Origin: Streptococcus parasanguinis
GTDB lineage: Bacteria > Bacillota > Bacilli > Lactobacillales > Streptococcaceae
Direction of reading: 5' to 3'
DNA length: 19,457 nucleotides
Assembly: GCA_018377375.1 (NCBI GenBank)
Contig: JAGZZN010000036.1
Location: 1-19,457 of the forward strand
Below the pieces are notes generated by a model. It ran no database searches. It saw nothing but the letters and a program-made list of their open reading frames with translations, and was not told where the DNA came from. Positions 15,421 through 19,457 of the stretch are shown piece by piece. Numbering within the stretch: position 1 is the stretch's first letter; every line of letters begins with the position of its first letter. The position numbers were made by a program, and so were the translations under genes.

Positions 15421-17056
15421 GATCATTCAACAGCTGGTCAATGTCAATATCATCTATGCCAGTCAGCCCGCCCAGATCGCAAAATTACGTGCCAAACAGG
15501 CCAAAAAACCGGACGTCAAACTCAATGTTGCCCGTAGATCGGTATTGAACTATCTCTCTTTAGGGTTTTTCTATTTCGTCATATTTGGCTTGCTCTTTAG
15601 CATTTATGATTTTGTAAACCAACCAGCCTTCTTTGTCAATATGGTCTCCCTCTTTTCCTTGATGACCATTTCCCAAGGCTTTATGAGTTTTTACAATGTC
15701 TTTTATGAAAGCAAGGACCTCCAGTTTTACCGGCCCTATGCCTTCTCAGATGCGGAAGTCATTGCTGGAAAGAGTATCTCGGTCATCTTGACCCTTCTCA
15801 TGGCTATCCTTCCCTTGGTCAGCTATTTTTTGATCCTCCCTGTCCAAGCAGGTGGTTTCAATCCGTTAGGGATCCTGCTGGGAATCTTTTGTGCTTTAAT
15901 TCTCTTAGCCGTTCTCTTTTTAGCGACGATCATCCTATCTCATCTGATCACTAAGACCCTCTTTTTCAAAAAACACACGACCTTGGTCTCTAATCTCATG
16001 GTCGGAATCGGCTCCCTTCTCAGTCTAGGCGCTTATCTTTATCTAAATCTAGTCCAAACTCACCGGGTAGAGATGTCGGGTGAAGCGGATATTCCCATTC
16101 TTTTTCCGCCTTTTGTTGCCTTTCATCAGTTCATCCTCCATCCTTTTGAGGGAGGAGCGATCCTTGGCCTTCTGGGCTGGATAGCGGTGCTTTTGGTCTT
16201 GATCGGCCTAGTTCGCAAAATCGTGATCCCACAATTCTATGATGCAGCCCTTGCAGTTGCGACCAACCAAACTGTCAAAGAGCGCGTAAGAGTGCTCCAT
16301 GTTGGTCAGAAAGACTCCTTTAGACGATTTGTCATTCAGTATCATCGCAGACTCTTAGCCGATGGAACCCTTATGGTGCAAGTTCTCTTGATGATGAGTA
16401 TTCTGCCTTACATTTTCTTGCTTAGTGGAGCAACAGGAGCATCGAAAAATATCGGCGGCCTCAGTCCTTACTTGACACCCCAGTATCTGGTACCACTGGC
16501 CCTTGTTGCCTTCTTGATCGGTGTTTTTAATAGTTTTGGAGGATTGACCAGTATCGGTATTTCGCTGGAGCGTGAAAACTTTGAGTACTTGAGATCGCTC
16601 CCTATTGATTTCAAGCGCTATCTCTTTATGAAGTTTTGGTTGCTCTATCTGGTGCAATCCATTCTTCCTGTCATTCTTCTGGTTGGTGTTTGTCTCTATT
16701 TTGGCGTGCATCCCATGGCCATCCTTGCCATGTTGCTGATCTGGGTCGTAACCACCATTCCGATCTGCATTCGAGACTATGTCAAAGATTTTCAAAATTT
16801 TAGTACCAATTGGACCAATATTACAGAGTTGATGACCCGTCATCGTGGAAATGCAGCTCTTCAGTCTATCCTCTTGATTGTCTTTCTCTTTGTGATGTTT
16901 CTCTTGATCATTGTTAGCTTCATTTGGACCTATCATTCCGTCAGCACCCTGCTGGCTGTGATCCTTTATAGTGTCATCCTGCTAATCGGAGCTGGGATCA
17001 GTTCTACCATCTACCGCAAAAAAATCCGTACTCTCTACCAAGAGATCGGAGAATAA
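15410..17056 (+). CDS. ABC-2-like transporter permease
   Basis: A 548-aa polytopic membrane protein, partner of the preceding ATPase. A basic N-terminus (about 1-45) precedes many hydrophobic segments in two sets: about residues 46-220 and 315-545, separated by a cytosolic basic region (about 260-315). By eye there are 10 to 12 segments; I did not run a predictor. GTG 15401 is in frame, but ATG 15410, behind GAAGG within the end of the ATPase gene, is preferred. No accessory or substrate-binding gene is adjacent, which favours export. It is the last gene of the run that starts with the second surface peptidase. A composite repeat with a terminator follows. The substrate cannot be inferred from sequence; a link to the peptidases rests only on position. 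Confidence 0.85.
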   Translation: MRLKIIQQLVNVNIIYASQPAQIAKLRAKQAKKPDVKLNVARRSVLNYLSLGFFYFVIFGLLFSIYDFVNQPAFFVNMVSLFSLMTISQGFMSFYNVFYESKDLQFYRPYAFSDAEVIAGKSISVILTLLMAILPLVSYFLILPVQAGGFNPLGILLGIFCALILLAVLFLATIILSHLITKTLFFKKHTTLVSNLMVGIGSLLSLGAYLYLNLVQTHRVEMSGEADIPILFPPFVAFHQFILHPFEGGAILGLLGWIAVLLVLIGLVRKIVIPQFYDAALAVATNQTVKERVRVLHVGQKDSFRRFVIQYHRRLLADGTLMVQVLLMMSILPYIFLLSGATGASKNIGGLSPYLTPQYLVPLALVAFLIGVFNSFGGLTSIGISLERENFEYLRSLPIDFKRYLFMKFWLLYLVQSILPVILLVGVCLYFGVHPMAILAMLLIWVVTTIPICIRDYVKDFQNFSTNWTNITELMTRHRGNAALQSILLIVFLFVMFLLIIVSFIWTYHSVSTLLAVILYSVILLIGAGISSTIYRKKIRTLYQEIGE

Positions 17057-17060
17057 AAAG

Positions 17061-17240
17061 AGAGAGTAGGACAGAAATCGGTCATTCGTTAGAATTCGAT
17101 TTCGTCGTCCCACCTCCGCACAGTTGAGTAGGGCTGTAAAGTTGATGAAATCAGCGTAGTAGAGCCCACTCAACCACTGCGTCTTGCTCGACAATCCAAA
17201 AACAATTAAGAGGCTAGGACTTTTGTCCTAGCCTCTTTTT
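17061..17240 (+). repeat. composite palindromic intergenic repeat
   Basis: This 180-nt non-coding stretch is almost fully folded. Unit 1 pairs GGACAGAAATCG (17069-17080) with CGATTTCGTCGTCC (17097-17110). Unit 2 pairs GTTGAGT/GGGCT (17123-17135) with AGCCC/ACTCAAC (17163-17174) around an inner TTGATGAAATCAGC hairpin. Unit 3 is the terminator at 17208-17240. From memory, near-identical elements recur between genes in mitis/sanguinis-group streptococci; copy number cannot be checked here. Confidence 0.65.
17208..17240 (+). terminator. rho-independent terminator, likely bidirectional
   Basis: A perfect 13-bp stem AAGAGGCTAGGAC / GTCCTAGCCTCTT with a TTTT loop (17221-17224) runs into Ts to 17240. 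It ends the ABC transporter transcript. On the minus strand it lies 9 nt past the degV stop and is followed by a T-rich stretch, so it may serve both convergent units. Confidence 0.85.
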
Positions 17241-17249
17241 AGTGGTAAC

Positions 17250-18092
17250 TTAAATCTCATATCCCATGAGGAGCCCGCCTTCTTCGGCGTAGAAACTACA
17301 AAGTCCAGAAGTAGGAAGGACTTCGATGTTTGCACGGGTAAATTTTTCACGAACCAATTCAGAGAATTGCTCGATAAATTTTTCATTGTTGCGGTGGGCA
17401 ATGGTAATATGTCCGCCATTATAGCCTGCCTTGATTAATTCATCAAAAGCAGCCTTGATCGCTTTCTTTTGGCCCCGTGCTTTTTGAAGCAACTCGAGGG
17501 TACCTGTCTTACTAGCTTCCCCAACCATACGGATATTGAGGAGCCCGACAACCGTTCCGATCAATTTGCTGAGACGCCCATTTTTGACCAGATTATCGAC
17601 CTTAGCCAAAACAAAGAGCAACTTAGTTTTAGACTGATAAGTAGTGATCACATCAACCACTTGATCAAAATCGAGACCTTCAGCGACCAACTGGTTGAGC
17701 TTGCGAACGATTAGGTCCACCTCGCCCCCAGCTGACAAGCTATTAATGACGTGAATATTGGTATTCGGATGCTCTTCCAGATAAATTTTCTTGGCCACCT
17801 CGGCACTATTGTAACTACCAGAAAGGGTACCTGTGATGGTAACAACGAAGATATTGTCCGCCCCTTCAAAAGACTTCATATAATCATCCGGACTTGGGCA
17901 GGCAGACTTAGATGCAGTCGCAGTCGCATACATCTCCTCCATCATCTGATCGATATTGAGTTGGGCATCATCTGTATAGATGGTATCACCCACTTGGATG
18001 GTCAGTGGGACACTGACAAACTCCGTATCTGGTGCCAGGTTGTCCAAAGAGCGGTAGTCACAGCCTGAATCCGCAATAATTTTCCATTTCAT
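17250..18092 (-). CDS. DegV-family fatty-acid-binding protein
   Basis: A 280-aa DegV protein. Family members bind one fatty acid and, as FakB subunits, present it to the kinase FakA for phosphorylation and use in phospholipid synthesis. Visible family features: DSGCD (8-12), the VTITGTLSGSYNSA segment, SLSAGGEVDL, and GRLSKLIGTVVGLLNIRM. The frame is open to 18326, but the extension is not DegV-like and crosses the divergent promoters. The start at 18092 (MKWKIIADSG) has GAGG 9 nt upstream and agrees with the pneumococcal homologue I recall. It is divergent from a TetR-family gene with overlapping promoters, which suggests control by that regulator. Whether it is a working FakB and which chain it prefers cannot be told from sequence. 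Confidence 0.9.
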   Translation of the reverse strand: MKWKIIADSGCDYRSLDNLAPDTEFVSVPLTIQVGDTIYTDDAQLNIDQMMEEMYATATASKSACPSPDDYMKSFEGADNIFVVTITGTLSGSYNSAEVAKKIYLEEHPNTNIHVINSLSAGGEVDLIVRKLNQLVAEGLDFDQVVDVITTYQSKTKLLFVLAKVDNLVKNGRLSKLIGTVVGLLNIRMVGEASKTGTLELLQKARGQKKAIKAAFDELIKAGYNGGHITIAHRNNEKFIEQFSELVREKFTRANIEVLPTSGLCSFYAEEGGLLMGYEI

Positions 18093-18126
18093 CAGTTCAT
18101 ACCTCATAATTGTATAAAAATGTACA

Positions 18127-18155
18127 TTGACAAGTAGTTTGTCTTCTTTTACAAT
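18127..18155 (+). promoter_or_regulatory. promoter of the TetR-family regulator gene
   Basis: Consensus TTGACA (18127-18132), 17-nt spacer, TACAAT (18150-18155). The -10 overlaps the -10 of the divergent degV promoter by two bases, so the two promoters probably compete. Confidence 0.75.
18129..18143. promoter_or_regulatory. candidate operator in the tetR-degV promoter region
   Basis: GACAA-N5-TTGTC is an inverted repeat overlapping the tetR -35 and spacer, also within the early degV leader. Its position would let a bound dimer repress tetR and possibly block degV. The arms are only 5 bp, so it could be chance. Confidence 0.35.
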
Positions 18156-18182
18156 TATATCATGAAGTACCATGCTATCCAA
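18154..18182 (-). promoter_or_regulatory. degV promoter
   Basis: On the minus strand: TTGGAT (18177-18182), 17-nt spacer, TATAAT (18154-18159) with a TGA extended element. The leader to the start at 18092 would be about 55 nt. Confidence 0.65.
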
Positions 18183-18221
18183 GCAGATAACATCAGGTGA
18201 GACAGATAGAAAGTAAATGTT

Positions 18222-18791
18222 ATGGCAGAAAGAAAAATATCCGAGAAATCCTTGGAAAATCTCAAACGATTTAACCAAGAAAACAATACGATTACACGAG
18301 AATCCATCGAAATCTCTCTCCTGCAACTATTGGAGAAAAAAGATCTGAAAAAGATCACCATCTCTGAGCTGGTTCAGCGTGCTGGGGTCTCTCGCGCGGC
18401 CTTTTACCGCAATTATGGATCAAAAGAAGAGATTCTAGAGTCTATCTTTCAATCTAGTATCGCAAAGATTACCAAGTCTTTAGATGGCTACAACCTCAAG
18501 ACAGATCTCTACCAAGTCTGGGTCTATCTTTTTAAGGAAGTTAAGAAAGAAGCTAAGATTATCAGCCTGGCCATTGATTACAATTTTGAACGGCTCTTGA
18601 CCAAGGCAGTCTATGACTTTTTAGAAAAACGAAATGGCAGCTCATCAAATGGCGCTGGCAGCTACCTCAATTCCTTCTGGAGCTCAGCCATTGTCTCTGT
18701 CATCTCCAAATGGATCAAGGATGGCATGAAGATTCCCGCTGAGAAAATCGCGACCCTAGGCCTTCCTCTCTTCCCACAAAAGAAGAAGTAA
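18222..18791 (+). CDS. TetR/AcrR-family transcriptional regulator
   Basis: A 189-aa regulator. The DNA-binding helix-turn-helix is at about 46-65, in ITISELVQRAGVSRAAFYRNY, with the usual FY(R)xY and SKEEIL after it. The rest is an alpha-helical ligand domain with a Trp-rich late helix and a basic PQKKK end. The first 25 residues are a charged extension before the first TetR helix. Translation from ATG 18222 has a weak ribosome site; no better start is in frame. It is divergent from degV with overlapping promoters, so self-regulation and control of degV are the natural guesses. The ligand is unknown; an acyl chain would be consistent with the neighbour, but this is inference. Confidence 0.88.
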   Translation: MAERKISEKSLENLKRFNQENNTITRESIEISLLQLLEKKDLKKITISELVQRAGVSRAAFYRNYGSKEEILESIFQSSIAKITKSLDGYNLKTDLYQVWVYLFKEVKKEAKIISLAIDYNFERLLTKAVYDFLEKRNGSSSNGAGSYLNSFWSSAIVSVISKWIKDGMKIPAEKIATLGLPLFPQKKK

Positions 18792-18792
18792 G

Positions 18793-18812
18793 AACCACCG
18801 ATAGGTGGTTTT
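18793..18812 (+). terminator. short terminator after the TetR-family gene
   Basis: A 7-bp stem AACCACC / GGTGGTT with GATA loop directly after the stop codon, followed by only four Ts. It is probably a weak terminator. Confidence 0.6.
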
Positions 18813-18890
18813 AAAGTAAACTGCCCCTCTCCATAACTAGCCCAAATGAATAGATAGAACTATACATAGATTATTCAAAGGACAAGAACG

Positions 18891-19457
18891 ATGATGGAAG
18901 AACGAATTCTTGCTGCTAAGCAGTATGTGAAAACCTTATTTGCTGATCGAGCGGATGGCCATGATGTAGAGCATACCCTCCGCGTCTATACTAATGCTAT
19001 GAGAATCGCACAAGCAGAAGGGCCATGTGATCTGGAGATAGTGGGCTTGTCAGCTCTTCTTCACGATGCTGATGATGATAAATTGTTTCAAACAGAGAAT
19101 CATGCGAATGCTCGTAAGTTTCTAGAAGAGATCGGTACTCCTAAAAACCAAATCGAGCAGATTTGTCGGGTAATCAATGCTGTTTCTTTCAGCAAAAATC
19201 GCGGTAAACATCCAGAAACCTTAGAAGGCAAGATTGTCCAGGATGCAGACCGGCTCGATGCGATAGGAGCTGTAGGAATTGTGCGAACTTTTTCCTATGG
19301 TGGCCACAAAGGGAGACCCCTTACTGATACCGTCCAACATTTCCACGACAAGTTGCTCCTCTTAAAAGATGAAATGAACACGGAGACTGCCAAACAAATG
19401 GCAGAAAGTCGCCATCAATTTTTAATCACCTTTCTAAAAGAACTAGAGAAGGAATTG
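18891..19457 (+). CDS. HD-domain phosphohydrolase (partial, runs off the window)
   Basis: The frame starts at ATG 18891 (AAAGGA about 8 nt upstream; ATG 18894 is also possible) and stays open for 189 codons to the window end. It is a metal-dependent HD-superfamily protein of the YedJ-like type: GHDVEHTLRVY with H28, LLHDADDD with H58-D59, and QDADRLDAIGAVGI with D118, followed by RTFSYGGHKGRP. All the metal residues are inside the window, and only the C-terminal end is missing. Such proteins hydrolyse phosphate esters of nucleotides or related compounds, but the substrate of this group is not established. It lies about 100 nt after the TetR-family gene behind a weak terminator. A weak TATACA (about 18861) is the only promoter hint. 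Confidence 0.88.
   Translation, partial: MMEERILAAKQYVKTLFADRADGHDVEHTLRVYTNAMRIAQAEGPCDLEIVGLSALLHDADDDKLFQTENHANARKFLEEIGTPKNQIEQICRVINAVSFSKNRGKHPETLEGKIVQDADRLDAIGAVGIVRTFSYGGHKGRPLTDTVQHFHDKLLLLKDEMNTETAKQMAESRHQFLITFLKELEKEL

Noticed and set aside
16355..16936. 193-codon minus-strand frame opposite the permease
   Set aside because: Its polar Gln/Asn/Lys-rich sequence is the expected reverse reading of hydrophobic membrane codons; it has no ribosome site or known motif.
18093..18326. N-terminal extension of the degV frame to 18326
   Set aside because: It crosses both divergent promoters and the start of the TetR-family gene, is not DegV-like, and lacks a ribosome site; the 18092 start fits the family.

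Overview
This window looks like the chromosome of an oral (viridans-group) Streptococcus. The reasons are low-GC coding sequence, near-consensus sigma-A promoters with extended -10 elements, an AliB/AmiA-type peptide-binding lipoprotein, two LPXTG surface proteins, a DegV protein whose sequence I recall as very close to the pneumococcal one, and a long palindromic intergenic repeat of a kind I remember from mitis/sanguinis-group genomes. No phage, transposase, tRNA, rRNA or CRISPR array was seen. Species was not determined.

Layout. (1) 1-970: an AT-rich segment with the tail of an unidentified frame and two tandem, same-length paralogues (140 aa each) that I cannot assign. Their arrangement resembles orphan immunity-gene arrays. 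(2) 1195-4501: an M42-type aminopeptidase, then an oligopeptide-binding lipoprotein with its own promoter and terminator. (3) 4524-8067: a cell-wall-anchored X-prolyl dipeptidyl-peptidase (S15), whose promoter spacer holds a CcpA cre-like box, followed by thioredoxin. (4) 8068-9750: a cytoplasmic GH13 alpha-amylase on the minus strand, with a MalR-like operator at its promoter. A strong cre-overlapped plus-strand promoter with no obvious gene points into its 3' end. (5) 9848-17056: a plus-strand, probably co-transcribed run: a second LPXTG S15 dipeptidyl-peptidase, an M20/RocB-like hydrolase, an ABC ATPase and its ABC-2-like permease. (6) 17061-17240: a composite palindromic repeat ending in a terminator. 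(7) 17250-18791: degV-family gene and TetR-family regulator, divergent, with overlapping -10 boxes. (8) 18891-end: an HD-domain hydrolase cut by the window edge.

How the genes may work together. Most of 1195-14637 fits nutrition from peptides and glycans. Two surface enzymes would remove X-Pro dipeptides from proline-rich host peptides. The lipoprotein would bind peptides for uptake through a permease encoded elsewhere, and the M42 and M20 enzymes would finish hydrolysis inside the cell. The cre and MalR-like sites suggest that peptide and starch/maltodextrin use are both tied to carbon status. This is inference from gene content and motifs, not shown by the sequence alone.
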